This document shows, in pieces, positions 15,156-24,202 of a stretch of DNA of 64,000 bases. The position numbers were made by a program, and so were the translations under genes. The notes under the pieces are model-generated. The model ran no database searches. It was not told where the DNA came from and saw only the letters and a program-made list of their open reading frames with translations. The first letter of the stretch is position 1, and each line of letters opens with the position of its first letter. Source of the DNA: JAEZKC01 sp046546375 (GTDB lineage: Bacteria > Fibrobacterota > Chitinivibrionia > Chitinivibrionales > Chitinispirillaceae); NCBI GenBank assembly GCA_046546375.1, contig JBKGXV010000004.1, positions 17,723-81,722 of the forward strand, written 5' to 3'.

Positions 15156-16280
15156 TCAGACATGCTTATATGTGTAAACTCCGTTTTTTTTCCTGTGCTT
15201 CATCTTTTCCGCCTCCAGGCAGTAGGATTCAAGCTCCTTTGCCCTGTGAGCAGCACTGTGTTCTGAGAGCACCCTTTTACGCGCCTTTTCCCCGATACTG
15301 CGTCGTTTGCACTCGGGGATCAGTGTCAAATATTTGTGAGTATCTTCCGGAGAATTGCTGAGAAGAATCTCCTCTCCGAACGAAAAGAAAGAACTCAGGC
15401 CCTCCCAGTAATCACTTATAATCGGAACACCGCATGCCGCGGCCTCAAACAGCCGTACGCTGGGAGCATGTCCGGCGTGTACCATCTCCGCTCTGGTCAA
15501 ATTGAGGGTAAAACGCTGCGAACAATAGAACTTCCGATGCAGAGACGGTGCAAGATGCTCTATTCTCTCTACATTGTCAGGCCAGCGAATCTCCTTTGGA
15601 TACTGCGGCCCTGCAATCACGAATCTTCCTTCAGCCCACTCCTTTGCCGTATCCAGCATCAGCAGTTCCATCGGCTCCTGCCGGTCAGCACAGAAAGTAC
15701 CCATATACCCCAGATCATATTTCAGATCGGCTTCTTCCGGATAGTAAAGAGCAGTATCCACAGAGCAGTAGAGAGGACGGGCCATCGGAGACCCGTAAAC
15801 CTGCTCCAGAAGATCCAGAATAGGACCACCTGCAAATGACAAGTACAGATCATACCGGGAAACAAGATGGGGAGAAAGATATTCACAATCCTTCCTTTTG
15901 AGCTTCCCCATGGTCACGGGAGTATCAATGTCGTAAAACGCACTAACCCCCTTTGCAGTACGGGTTACCCATTCTCCCACTACCGTTCCGTCAGGAACAA
16001 ATGAACCCACAATCACCATACGGGCGTTCTGAATAGCGAAAGTGTACTTCTCCTTGAGCTCCCTTATGGAACTGTAGAGTTCTGTCGAGCCGTACAAAGG
16101 ATCGGGCTGATCACGGTTGCCTGCATACCAGGGCATGTCCCTTTCCAGAAAAAGAACATTGTACCCCCTCCTGGAAAGCTCTCTCACAAGCCCTCTGTAA
16201 GTAGTAGCATGACCATTTCCCCACGAAGATGTGATAGTCAGCCCGATAATCACGATATCTTTTTTTGAAGAAGACTTCAC
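15156..16280 (-). CDS. CgeB-like glycosyltransferase (copy 2)
   Basis: 374 residues. Starts with GTG at 16280, overlapping the preceding stop as GTGA. The N-terminus IIGLTITSSWGNGHATTYRG and the C-terminal VRLFEAAACGVPIISDYWEG with EHSAAHRAKELE mark it as a close paralog of the copy at 12999-14093. GT-B fold; the glycine-rich N-terminal loop contacts the acceptor and the FEAAACG region contacts the donor by family analogy. It directly precedes the permuted hydrolase gene (8-base gap), and the two may act in sequence on one product (inference). Confidence 0.88.
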   Translation of the reverse strand: MKSSSKKDIVIIGLTITSSWGNGHATTYRGLVRELSRRGYNVLFLERDMPWYAGNRDQPDPLYGSTELYSSIRELKEKYTFAIQNARMVIVGSFVPDGTVVGEWVTRTAKGVSAFYDIDTPVTMGKLKRKDCEYLSPHLVSRYDLYLSFAGGPILDLLEQVYGSPMARPLYCSVDTALYYPEEADLKYDLGYMGTFCADRQEPMELLMLDTAKEWAEGRFVIAGPQYPKEIRWPDNVERIEHLAPSLHRKFYCSQRFTLNLTRAEMVHAGHAPSVRLFEAAACGVPIISDYWEGLSSFFSFGEEILLSNSPEDTHKYLTLIPECKRRSIGEKARKRVLSEHSAAHRAKELESYCLEAEKMKHRKKNGVYTYKHV

Positions 16281-17407
16281 AGAGCAACCTCCTTGCGGCT
16301 TTCAGAAAAACAACCAAGCACCTTCTCCACTATTTCTGCTCTGTGAGAATAAGTGTGCGAACTAAGGATTTTCTCTCTTGCGGCATTCCCGATACGCTTT
16401 GCAGTAGCCCTGTCCAGACTTTTCACAATTTCGGCCACATCCGCGCCGTCTGAAGCAACCAAACATTCACTTCCGGGTTTGAGAAAACACTCGATTCCCT
16501 CCCAGGCATCGGTAATCATGCATGCACCGGCCCCAGCCGCTTCAAAAATGCGGGTGGGAGGAGAAAAACCGTAATCAGCCATACTCTGCCGGTTGATATT
16601 GAGCACAGCTGTGGCCGAGCAGTTAAACGCATTGTGCTCTTCGGTATACACATGACCCAATTTCTGAACATTGGGTAACTCAGGTGCATTACTTTTCCAG
16701 CCGTTACCGCCAAGGATAAAATTGTGCCCGGGAAGGCTTTCGGCAGGCTTGAAGAAAAACTCCATCACCCTTTGCTCCCTGTCCGGCATTCTGTTTCCCA
16801 GAAAACCCAGAGTGCACTGGAAACGCTGCTGTGAAGGAACCGGATGATGAGTATCGGGATCAAGGGCATTATATACAGGAACGCATTTACGTGCCCCCGC
16901 GGACACATACGCGTCCACAACCGGATCACCGCCTCCATAGGTGAACACCACATCGTACTCCGGAATCAGCCGCAGAAAAGAATCGGAAGGATCGTTTCTC
17001 ATTCTATCAAGAGTTGCAGGGGCATCCACGTCCCAGAACACAACCAATGATCCGCTCTTTTTCAAGTCAAGAACAGCCTCCTCCAGAAGTCCGTCAAAAC
17101 AGCCGACACCGCTTGCCTTTACAACCACATCATAATCGGCTGCATTCTTCAAAGCTCCCCGAACTCCATCCCCGGTGGCAGGATATACCACACTTTTTGC
17201 ATAAGAAGGATCCTCGATGTCCCTGTGCTTCTGACGATCATATGCATCCGGCTCGAAAAATGTTACCGAATGCCCGCGGCCATGCAACGCCTTTATCAGA
17301 CCTCTGTAATATGTAGCAGCCCCGTTCCAGTATGCCGAAACAAGACTAGAGCCGAAAAAAGCAATCCTGAACTTCCCTGTCACATTCTCCTCCTGTTCCA
17401 TCTGCAC
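16277..17407 (-). CDS. CgeB-like glycosyltransferase (copy 3)
   Basis: 376 residues. The N-terminus has FFGSSLVSAYWNGAATYYRGL and the donor side TRIFEAAGAGACMITDAWEGIE, then SSHTYSHRAEIVEKV at the C-terminus, the same plan as copies 1 and 2 but more diverged. The first eight residues (MQMEQEEN) are extra and an internal start is possible. It overlaps copy 2 by 4 bases (GTGA) and follows copy 4 by 12 bases. Probably transfers a sugar in the same assembly line as the other three. Confidence 0.87.
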   Translation of the reverse strand: MQMEQEENVTGKFRIAFFGSSLVSAYWNGAATYYRGLIKALHGRGHSVTFFEPDAYDRQKHRDIEDPSYAKSVVYPATGDGVRGALKNAADYDVVVKASGVGCFDGLLEEAVLDLKKSGSLVVFWDVDAPATLDRMRNDPSDSFLRLIPEYDVVFTYGGGDPVVDAYVSAGARKCVPVYNALDPDTHHPVPSQQRFQCTLGFLGNRMPDREQRVMEFFFKPAESLPGHNFILGGNGWKSNAPELPNVQKLGHVYTEEHNAFNCSATAVLNINRQSMADYGFSPPTRIFEAAGAGACMITDAWEGIECFLKPGSECLVASDGADVAEIVKSLDRATAKRIGNAAREKILSSHTYSHRAEIVEKVLGCFSESRKEVAL

Positions 17408-17419
17408 TATGTCCTTTTT

Positions 17420-18556
17420 CTAATCATCGTGAAGCCGTTCAAGCAGCTGACCCCGTGAGGAAGACATAATCCCCAACTCTCTGCAGATTTCAAACAACTC
17501 CTTCACTCTGTGAGCACACGTGTGCCGTCTCAACACTGTATCTCTTCCCCTCCGCGCCATCCGCTCCGCAAAGTCTCTGTCATTAAGAACCATCCGGATC
17601 AGATCCGTCATTTCCCTTCCATTTCTGGCCATTAAAAAATCCTCGCCTGTAGAGAATAAACCCTCACTGTCCCGCCAGGGTGAACAGACCAATGGAATAC
17701 CGCAGGCAAGCGCCTCAAACGGACGGATAGTCGGAATACCAACCAATTTTTCAACATATGGACGTCTGGGAATGTGAACTGTCACCCTGAAACGGGAAAA
17801 AAGCAAGGGTACTCTGTAGTTGGGGATCCACCCTCCATACCTGATTCCAGACTTGTGCAGTTCATTCAGCGCACCTTCCGGATAACGTACACCATGAATT
17901 CTACACTTAAGAGTCAAATCCCTGACAGGATCAAACAAATACTCCTTGAGCTCGGCGCTGCGTTCCTCATCACCCCAGTTACCTATCCACACCACATCTC
18001 CGGAATAGGCATGGGAACTGATAGGATGGAAAATTGCGGTATCAGCTGCTTCATGCCACACATAAGCATTCTCAACCCAGGAATTCTCCATGTAGATTTT
18101 CCGCACTACTTCCCCGAAAGCAAGCACACCGTCATAATTGCTCAGATCATATACCGCCATGCTTTCAGGATCTGTTACCGAACGATGATGAGTGTCATGG
18201 AAGAGAATTCTGCAGCTGTGCTGTGATCTGCGGTATTTTCCCAGTCTGGATACCAGATCATGATCATTCCATTCGTGAACGATTATCAGATCAGTCCCCT
18301 CCAGCTCTCTTGAGGGATCAAAGGTATCCAGACAATATCGGTTTATCTTCAGATGCGGAAAATATTCCTGAAATGCCCTTAACGGCCCCTCACCATAATA
18401 CTTCTGCAGATTCTCAAGACTCCAGGCATCAAAAGGTTCAAACAGCTTTACCTCCATACCTCTTGACAGAAGTTCGCGTGCCACCCCCCGGAGAAAGTGA
18501 GCATTTCCATGATTCCAATCCGAGATGAAAGAGTGTGCAAAGATTGCTATGCGCAT
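17420..18556 (-). CDS. CgeB-like glycosyltransferase (copy 4)
   Basis: 378 residues, the most divergent of the four. The opening IAIFAHSFISDWNHGNAHFLRG keeps the W-N-G spacing, the middle has DLIIVHEWNDHDLV, and the donor region reads IRPFEALACGIPLVCSPWRDSE, followed by RRHTCAHRVKELFE, which matches the conserved histidine-containing C-terminal helix of the other copies. It overlaps the upstream GT4 gene by 10 bases. As with its paralogs, substrate cannot be inferred. Confidence 0.87.
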   Translation of the reverse strand: MRIAIFAHSFISDWNHGNAHFLRGVARELLSRGMEVKLFEPFDAWSLENLQKYYGEGPLRAFQEYFPHLKINRYCLDTFDPSRELEGTDLIIVHEWNDHDLVSRLGKYRRSQHSCRILFHDTHHRSVTDPESMAVYDLSNYDGVLAFGEVVRKIYMENSWVENAYVWHEAADTAIFHPISSHAYSGDVVWIGNWGDEERSAELKEYLFDPVRDLTLKCRIHGVRYPEGALNELHKSGIRYGGWIPNYRVPLLFSRFRVTVHIPRRPYVEKLVGIPTIRPFEALACGIPLVCSPWRDSEGLFSTGEDFLMARNGREMTDLIRMVLNDRDFAERMARRGRDTVLRRHTCAHRVKELFEICRELGIMSSSRGQLLERLHDD

Positions 18557-19665
18557 AATGTCCTTTCCTGCGGTCCTCTGAGTTCATTTCTGCTGTTGAG
18601 CAACTCGGTATAGAGCTGCACATATGCCCGGGCCATCTTTTCAGGAGTAAATTGAAGTGCTCTTCTCTTGGCACGCTCACCGTACTCCCGCCTGAGCCAG
18701 GGCTGATCTATAAAGGTAAGAACGGTGCTCTGCAGCTGATCAGTATCACCGGGCTCCACAAACATGGCGCAGTCCTCCCATAACTCCCGCAAACTCGGAA
18801 TGTCTCCCAGCACCAAAGCGCATCCGCACAACGCCGCTTCCAGAACCGAAAGCCCGAACGGTTCATATTTGGCAGGCAAGGCATACACCGAGGTTCTGCT
18901 CATCCAGGAAGCAAGTACAGACGGCGCACACTTACCCAACCAGTGTATGGCCCCGCCCTTAACATGGTCCAGACCGTCTCCGGCAGCATACACCTTCCAG
19001 GGCAGCTGCCGAGCAACCGACTCAAGCGCCGTTATGTTCTTGGCCTCATCCCAAAGCCTCCCTGCAGTCAGGACTATGGGATCCTTTATTCTCGGAACCA
19101 GGCGAGTTCCCTCTCTTCCGTTGTGTATTACCTTGCCCCTGAAAGAGATGCCGTACAGACGGGAAAGAGAATCAAGCATGAACCTGGTGGGGGCAACAAC
19201 GTAATCGCACGCAGAAAGCCCCTCACTCACTCTTTTATGATATTCCTCCCAGACAGCCTTCTCGGGCGCCTCTTTTTTGACAGATTCAAACCAGGAATAC
19301 ACACAGGAGTGAGCCGTTATAATAACCGGTGCATTAAAACTCAGTGCACCATGAGAATAACCGTTGAGATGAACGACATCGGGACGAAGACACTGAGCAA
19401 TCGCCGCAAGCCACTCTCCGGAAAGGTCCACATCCTCCCAGGAATCCTTCATCCATTCGAGTTTGTAGCGGCTCTCAAACAACTCCGCATTGCGCAGAGA
19501 ACATATCTGCCGTTTCTGATCACTGTCGAGATTCTTCCCCATGGTGGCCAGAGCAACCTCAACTCCCAGATCACCCAGAGCCCTGATGAGCTCTACGGCG
19601 TAAGTCCACACCCCTCCCACCGTATCAGCTGTCATGAATACTCTTTTAACGGTCCTCTTTCCCAT
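18547..19665 (-). CDS. Family 4 glycosyltransferase (GT-B)
   Basis: 372 residues from the ATG at 19665, which has GGGAG about 9 bases upstream; a TTG at 19674 is the alternative. The N-terminal loop TADTVGGVWTYAVEL resembles glycogen synthase-like and GT4 acceptor loops, and the EX7E motif is in KYEPFGLSVLEAALCG, followed by DIPSLRELWED. GT4 retaining enzymes use NDP-hexoses. A small hypothetical gene lies 27 bases upstream and copy 4 of the CgeB-like enzymes starts inside its 3-prime end, so it is part of the cluster transcript. Confidence 0.92.
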   Translation of the reverse strand: MGKRTVKRVFMTADTVGGVWTYAVELIRALGDLGVEVALATMGKNLDSDQKRQICSLRNAELFESRYKLEWMKDSWEDVDLSGEWLAAIAQCLRPDVVHLNGYSHGALSFNAPVIITAHSCVYSWFESVKKEAPEKAVWEEYHKRVSEGLSACDYVVAPTRFMLDSLSRLYGISFRGKVIHNGREGTRLVPRIKDPIVLTAGRLWDEAKNITALESVARQLPWKVYAAGDGLDHVKGGAIHWLGKCAPSVLASWMSRTSVYALPAKYEPFGLSVLEAALCGCALVLGDIPSLRELWEDCAMFVEPGDTDQLQSTVLTFIDQPWLRREYGERAKRRALQFTPEKMARAYVQLYTELLNSRNELRGPQERTLCA

Positions 19666-19692
19666 CAGAAACAACTCCCATGAAAACGTGAA

Positions 19693-19980
19693 CTATTCTC
19701 CGTTTCTGCTGACGAATTTGAAAAATCTTCCCTGCTCTTTACCCGCCTTGTCCTCATACACAAAAGCAAGATGCGCCTGGTCAAACAAATGGAAGAATTT
19801 ATCCCATGTCACAGGATTCACATTATCGGGTTTGTGTTCTGAAGGGAAATATATCCGGAGCAAACCCAACTCCTCAACAGCAGCCTTGTCATCCTGCACA
19901 CTCGCAGGAACTCCTCCATGCTCCTCCACCCACTTTTTTATCACCTTGTGATCGGTTGTTAACCTAGGCTGACTTCGCAT
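19693..19980 (-). CDS. Small conserved protein of unknown function in glycan cluster
   Basis: 95 residues. The opening LTTDHKVIKKWVEEHGGVPASV, the middle LRIYFPSEH, the aromatic stretch TWDKFFHLFDQAHLAFVYED and the end RFFKFVSR match a small soluble family that I remember as frequently mis-annotated as an alpha-glucan branching enzyme; it has no amylase domain. Its start overlaps the end of the Gfo/Idh gene by 17 bases, which argues for coupled expression with the pathway. Function unknown. Confidence 0.75.
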   Translation of the reverse strand: MRSQPRLTTDHKVIKKWVEEHGGVPASVQDDKAAVEELGLLRIYFPSEHKPDNVNPVTWDKFFHLFDQAHLAFVYEDKAGKEQGRFFKFVSRNGE

Positions 19981-21019
19981 ACTCCCCGCTCCTTTTCATT
20001 TGAACCTTACAGGGAATAAATGAATTTTCATATATTCTGTCCAGAAGCTTAGAAACGGCACAGAACTGCTCCGCATCATCCTGGAATTTTCCGTCTCCCC
20101 GCACAAGCCGCATCGCCCAGTCAACTGCAGCTCTGCCCCCCCAGGGATCGGGCGGAGCACACAACACCTCCCGAGTTGTTCCCCGAAACCGCTCAAGACG
20201 GAAATCGTAGAAAGACCCGTTCACATTTACTAAAGACAAGGTTCCTTCAGTTGCGAAAAGTGTAAACTCTATCTGAGCATCCATTCCCGCCGACAGATTC
20301 CAGGAACAAGCCATATTCAATGAAATACCGCTTGAGAAATCCATCTGCACCGAACCGTAATCCTCAACCCCCTGGCCGCTGAAAGGTTTCCCTTTACAAA
20401 AAAGTCTGCTTGTGACATTCTCCACGGAAGGAAACCCATTGAGCCAAAATGCCAGATCAATCAGATGTACACCCAGATCAATCACACACCCACCACCCGA
20501 ACGCACAGGATCATAAAACCAGGGCTTGTCCGGTCCGTATGCATTGTGAAACACCGTGTTCACCGCATACACTTCCCCGATATCCCTCTCATCAATAAGA
20601 GTCTTAAGCATCCTGGTAGCGACAAGAAATCTATAGGAGAAATCCACCCCCAGAAGCCTGTCGTTTCTGCGGGCAGTCTCCACCACCTCACAGCATTCTC
20701 TGTAGTTACGGGCCAACGGTTTCTGACAGAAAACCGCACACCCGGAATTCAGAGCCTGAATGCTCTGCTGAGCATGAAGCGCACTGGGTGTGGCAATAAT
20801 CACCCCGTCAAAACCCTGCAGATCGATTTGCTCCATATTATCCGCAACCTGAGCATCCGGAATGATCTCAAGCGCTTGCTTCACACAATTAGTATCAGTA
20901 TCAACGAAAACCGCCCTGTTTATCATTCCCTCTCTGGCCAGAGCCTCCATTCTGTGACGCCCTATCCAGCCAAGCCCCACAAATACCAGATTCAATTTAT
21001 TCTTTTTTTCTGTACTCAT
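19964..21019 (-). CDS. Gfo/Idh/MocA-family oxidoreductase
   Basis: 351 residues. N-terminal Rossmann domain with FVGLGWIGRHRMEAL, then the conserved lysine segment as CQKPLARN (usually EKP), and the C-terminal half with DLGVHLIDLAFWLNG holding the catalytic His region. Family enzymes oxidise or reduce sugars and sugar nucleotides with NAD(P). The tail of the MDR gene overlaps its start by 4 bases (stop of the MDR gene at 21016). Together with the neighbouring dehydrogenase and two epimerases it probably remodels the activated sugar before glycosyl transfer. Confidence 0.9.
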   Translation of the reverse strand: MSTEKKNKLNLVFVGLGWIGRHRMEALAREGMINRAVFVDTDTNCVKQALEIIPDAQVADNMEQIDLQGFDGVIIATPSALHAQQSIQALNSGCAVFCQKPLARNYRECCEVVETARRNDRLLGVDFSYRFLVATRMLKTLIDERDIGEVYAVNTVFHNAYGPDKPWFYDPVRSGGGCVIDLGVHLIDLAFWLNGFPSVENVTSRLFCKGKPFSGQGVEDYGSVQMDFSSGISLNMACSWNLSAGMDAQIEFTLFATEGTLSLVNVNGSFYDFRLERFRGTTREVLCAPPDPWGGRAAVDWAMRLVRGDGKFQDDAEQFCAVSKLLDRIYENSFIPCKVQMKRSGEYAKSA

Positions 21020-22026
21020 ACAGTCACTAACGCTTTCATGAACCCTTCCGGACGTTCTCTGAGAGTACTAAAGGCCTCATTCAGGGCCGAGAGAGGGAAT
21101 GTATGAGTATACAGAGAAGAGGGATTCAGCTGCCCAGTGCTTACCAGATCCACCGCTCTGCGCATTCCTTTCATATAAACCGCTTCATCACGCTCATGGG
21201 CATTTATCACATCCAGCCCCTTCCAGTTCCACTGCTGCATATTCACATTGCGGGGGTTATCCTGATGATAGCCGGCTATGACCAGGGTTGCTCTTGTGGA
21301 TGTCAGATCAGTTGCCAAATCCAGAGGCTTTTGATAACCGGAAGCCTCAAACACCTTGGAACATCCTTCACTACCGGTAATGCCCCTTACCTGTTCCACA
21401 GCTTTCTGATGATCATATATACGAACCGTATGCTCCGCTCCGAACTCCCTGGCCATATCAAGAGAGAAGCTGCGACGGGAAAGAGCAATCACACGAGCAC
21501 CGGCCAGAGTACACAACTTCACCAGAAGAACACCCATGAATCCGGTGCCCACGACAGCAACCCGCTCACCGCTTGCCACCGGACACCTCTGAACTACATT
21601 GACCGCGCATCCCAGAGGCTCCCCGGGAAACGGTTTTCCATCCAGCTGTGATGGAAGCTTCACAGTCTGATGCACTCCCACCGTTTCATACTCGGCAAAC
21701 GCGTTACTGGAAAGAAATGCCACTCTGTCCCCGGAAGAAAGCCCTTTCACCCCTTCTCCGACAGTCTGCACCACACCCCATCCTTCATGTCCGGGAGCAC
21801 CGGGCTGCAATGGATAGGAAAACCATGGACGCCCCTCGAAAACCGGCAGATTGGATGCGCAGACTCCACACCCCTCCAACCTGACAGTCACCTCACCGAA
21901 CGAGGGCTTGGAAAGCGAGGCACTGCCGGGAACATAATTCCCGGGAGACTCACACACCATGGCATTGATTTCTGTTCGGCACTCCTGCGATCCGGAAACA
22001 CCGGTTTCAGTATCTGTAGCTTTCAT
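21016..22026 (-). CDS. Medium-chain (MDR) alcohol dehydrogenase-like oxidoreductase
   Basis: 336 residues. The GroES-like domain has EGCGVCASNLPVFEG with the first zinc-ligand Cys and PGHEGWGVV with the His-Glu pair, and the Rossmann domain has VVGTGFMGVLLVKL. The four-cysteine structural zinc loop of classical alcohol dehydrogenases is absent. Its role is likely NAD(P)-dependent oxidation of a sugar hydroxyl, similar to MDR enzymes in inositol and cyclitol pathways that also pair with Gfo/Idh enzymes. It overlaps both neighbours by 4 bases. Confidence 0.9.
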   Translation of the reverse strand: MKATDTETGVSGSQECRTEINAMVCESPGNYVPGSASLSKPSFGEVTVRLEGCGVCASNLPVFEGRPWFSYPLQPGAPGHEGWGVVQTVGEGVKGLSSGDRVAFLSSNAFAEYETVGVHQTVKLPSQLDGKPFPGEPLGCAVNVVQRCPVASGERVAVVGTGFMGVLLVKLCTLAGARVIALSRRSFSLDMAREFGAEHTVRIYDHQKAVEQVRGITGSEGCSKVFEASGYQKPLDLATDLTSTRATLVIAGYHQDNPRNVNMQQWNWKGLDVINAHERDEAVYMKGMRRAVDLVSTGQLNPSSLYTHTFPLSALNEAFSTLRERPEGFMKALVTV

Positions 22027-23090
22027 CGAACTTTTTCCCTTTCCATCTGTAGCTGAAGATTATTCTGAGTGTTCTGGGATAACCATTTATAAAGAATCCC
22101 GATTCCCTTCAAAGTGCCTGTCAGGGGACGCCAGCCGGTCAAGGAGGTGAATTTGGAGCTGTCAGAGACGTAGTATTTCTGATCTCCCGAACGCCAGGGA
22201 GCGTATTTCACCTCCAGAGGTGTCCCGCTGAGCTTTTCAATAGTGAAAAGCAGCTCCTTGAGACTCATGGTGTTCTCCACCCCTCCACCAATGTTGAATG
22301 CCTGCCCCCTTGTCTTTTCTATCTGCGAAACGGCCGATGAAAACGCCTCCATGAGATCGTCCACAAAGAGAATGTCCCTGACCTGAAGTCCATCGCCGTA
22401 GAGTGTGACGTTTTTACCCCTGAGAGCGCTTATGAGAAAATGCGCAACCCACCCCTGGTCCTCGGTACCGAACTGATGCGGACCGTAAATACAACTCATT
22501 CTGAATACCACCGAAGGAATACCGAAGGTACGTGAGAAATCAATAACGTACTGATCCGCTCCCCCTTTGGAACAGCCGTAAGGACTGTGAAAGTCAAGAG
22601 TGCGGCTCTCGTCGATTCCCTTTGAAGAGGCCTCGTAGCGGGTCACCCCGGGCCTGAGCGGAATATCTCCCAACTGGCCGTACACCTTGTTGGTGGATGT
22701 ATATACCAGTATTGTCTGCCTGGGGGTACTGCGAAGGATTTCCAGCAGATTAAGCGTCCCCTGAAGATTCACGGAAAAATCCTCCTCGGGATCAGCAAGA
22801 CTGGTGGTTACAGCGACCTGTGCGGCGAAATGAAACACCACAGCCGCTTCGCGGACACAGCTTTTCAAAGCCTCCCTGTCGCGCACATCGGCAATCTTCA
22901 CCCTGAGCTTCTCCCCGTGGGTCTCAAGCAGCCACTGAAGATTTCTCTTTGAGCCCGGACGGGAAAGATTATCGTAGAGAATTACTTCATGACCCTCGCT
23001 AAGCAGTCTGTGACACATGTTGGTACCGATGAAACCCGCACCGCCGGTCACCACCACGGGCCCCTCCAGTGAATTCATCCACTTTTTCAT
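22023..23090 (-). CDS. NAD-dependent sugar epimerase (CDP-tyvelose/paratose epimerase-like)
   Basis: 355 residues of the extended short-chain dehydrogenase type. The NAD loop is VTGGAGFIGTNM, the catalytic Ser/Thr is in YTSTNKVYGQ, and the YxxxK pair is in SPYGCSKGGADQY. The TSTNKVYG sequence and the later SCIYGPHQFGTEDQGWVAHF recall CDP-paratose 2-epimerase (RfbE). Cytosolic; would act on an NDP-sugar made in the same cluster. It starts within ATGA of the preceding epimerase gene and overlaps the MDR gene by 4 bases. The exact sugar is not determinable. Confidence 0.9.
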   Translation of the reverse strand: MKKWMNSLEGPVVVTGGAGFIGTNMCHRLLSEGHEVILYDNLSRPGSKRNLQWLLETHGEKLRVKIADVRDREALKSCVREAAVVFHFAAQVAVTTSLADPEEDFSVNLQGTLNLLEILRSTPRQTILVYTSTNKVYGQLGDIPLRPGVTRYEASSKGIDESRTLDFHSPYGCSKGGADQYVIDFSRTFGIPSVVFRMSCIYGPHQFGTEDQGWVAHFLISALRGKNVTLYGDGLQVRDILFVDDLMEAFSSAVSQIEKTRGQAFNIGGGVENTMSLKELLFTIEKLSGTPLEVKYAPWRSGDQKYYVSDSSKFTSLTGWRPLTGTLKGIGILYKWLSQNTQNNLQLQMEREKVR

Positions 23091-24202
23091 ACAGCTAGCC
23101 CCCGTTGCTTCAGTTCAGCATTGGCTTTGTCCAGATGATCATAGGCGATCTGCCCCTTTAGCCACCCGGTCAGCTCGGAAAGTCCCTGAGCCAGATCGAT
23201 TCGCGGCTCGTAGCCCAGAACTTCTCTTGCCCTGGTGATATCGGAAAAACAGTGACGGATATCCCCCACCCGATACTTTCCGCTTACCACAGGAGAGATA
23301 TCCTCCTTCCCTAATGCCCGGGCTACCTGTGAAGCGATATCGTTTACAGTGTAGCTTGTACCGCTTCCTATATTGAAAACACTGTCGGCAGCCGATGACT
23401 CCAGAACCAGACGACATCCCCGGACCACATCTTTGACACTTACAAAATCCCTGCGCTGATTGCCATCCTCGAAGATATGAGGGCTTTTATTGTTGAGCAG
23501 TCGGGAAGCAAAAATTGCCAGAACACCCGTGTAGGGATTTGACAGCGCCTGACGGGACCCGTAGACATTGAAGAATCTCAGAGCCACCGTGGGAATCCGG
23601 TATGCCCGGCCCAGCATGAGAGACATTCTTTCCTGGTCGTATTTGGAAAGAGCGTATACGGAAGCCAGAAACGGTTGTTTGCTCTCGGGAGTGGGGATGG
23701 GTCTGAGATCAGCACCCTGGTCATCGGCCAATTCCCAGATGCCGTTTTTAAGCTGCTGCAGACTCCTCTCTGCACGATTCACCCTGCTACCCGCCTTATC
23801 CAGATACAAACCCTCCCCGTAGATACTCATACTGGAGGCCACAATCAGTTTCCTGATCCCTTTTTCGATCAGCTGCTCCATCAGGACGGCGGTACCGAGA
23901 TTGTTTACCCGGGTATACTTTTGCACCTGATACATGCTCTGGCCCACTCCCACCGCGGCGGCGAAATGGAACACCGCATCAACCCCCTCCAGGGCCTCCT
24001 TCACATGCTCCGGATTGCACACATCCCCTCTGATAAACTCCACCTTCGAATCGAGATACTCGGGAACTCTCCGCTCCTCGCCATGCACCTGGGGATTAAG
24101 ATTGTCAAGAACCTTCACCCCGTATCCGTGCTCAAGCAGTTCATCAGCCAGATGAGAACCGATAAACCCCGCTCCACCAGTAACCAGAATTTTTCTACCC
24201 AT
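23087..24202 (-). CDS. NAD-dependent nucleotide-sugar epimerase/dehydratase
   Basis: 371 residues, extended SDR. NAD loop VTGGAGFIGSHLADEL, catalytic SSMSIYGEG, and YxxxK in VYALSKYDQE; the C-terminal segment GKYRVGDIRHCFSDITRAREVLGYEP resembles dTDP-rhamnose 4-epimerase-like enzymes. It is the first gene of the 18-kb block and the 267 bases upstream contain no gene, so the promoter for the cluster most likely lies there; I see no convincing -35/-10 pair. Function is inferred as making the cluster's sugar donor. Confidence 0.9.
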   Translation of the reverse strand: MGRKILVTGGAGFIGSHLADELLEHGYGVKVLDNLNPQVHGEERRVPEYLDSKVEFIRGDVCNPEHVKEALEGVDAVFHFAAAVGVGQSMYQVQKYTRVNNLGTAVLMEQLIEKGIRKLIVASSMSIYGEGLYLDKAGSRVNRAERSLQQLKNGIWELADDQGADLRPIPTPESKQPFLASVYALSKYDQERMSLMLGRAYRIPTVALRFFNVYGSRQALSNPYTGVLAIFASRLLNNKSPHIFEDGNQRRDFVSVKDVVRGCRLVLESSAADSVFNIGSGTSYTVNDIASQVARALGKEDISPVVSGKYRVGDIRHCFSDITRAREVLGYEPRIDLAQGLSELTGWLKGQIAYDHLDKANAELKQRGLAV

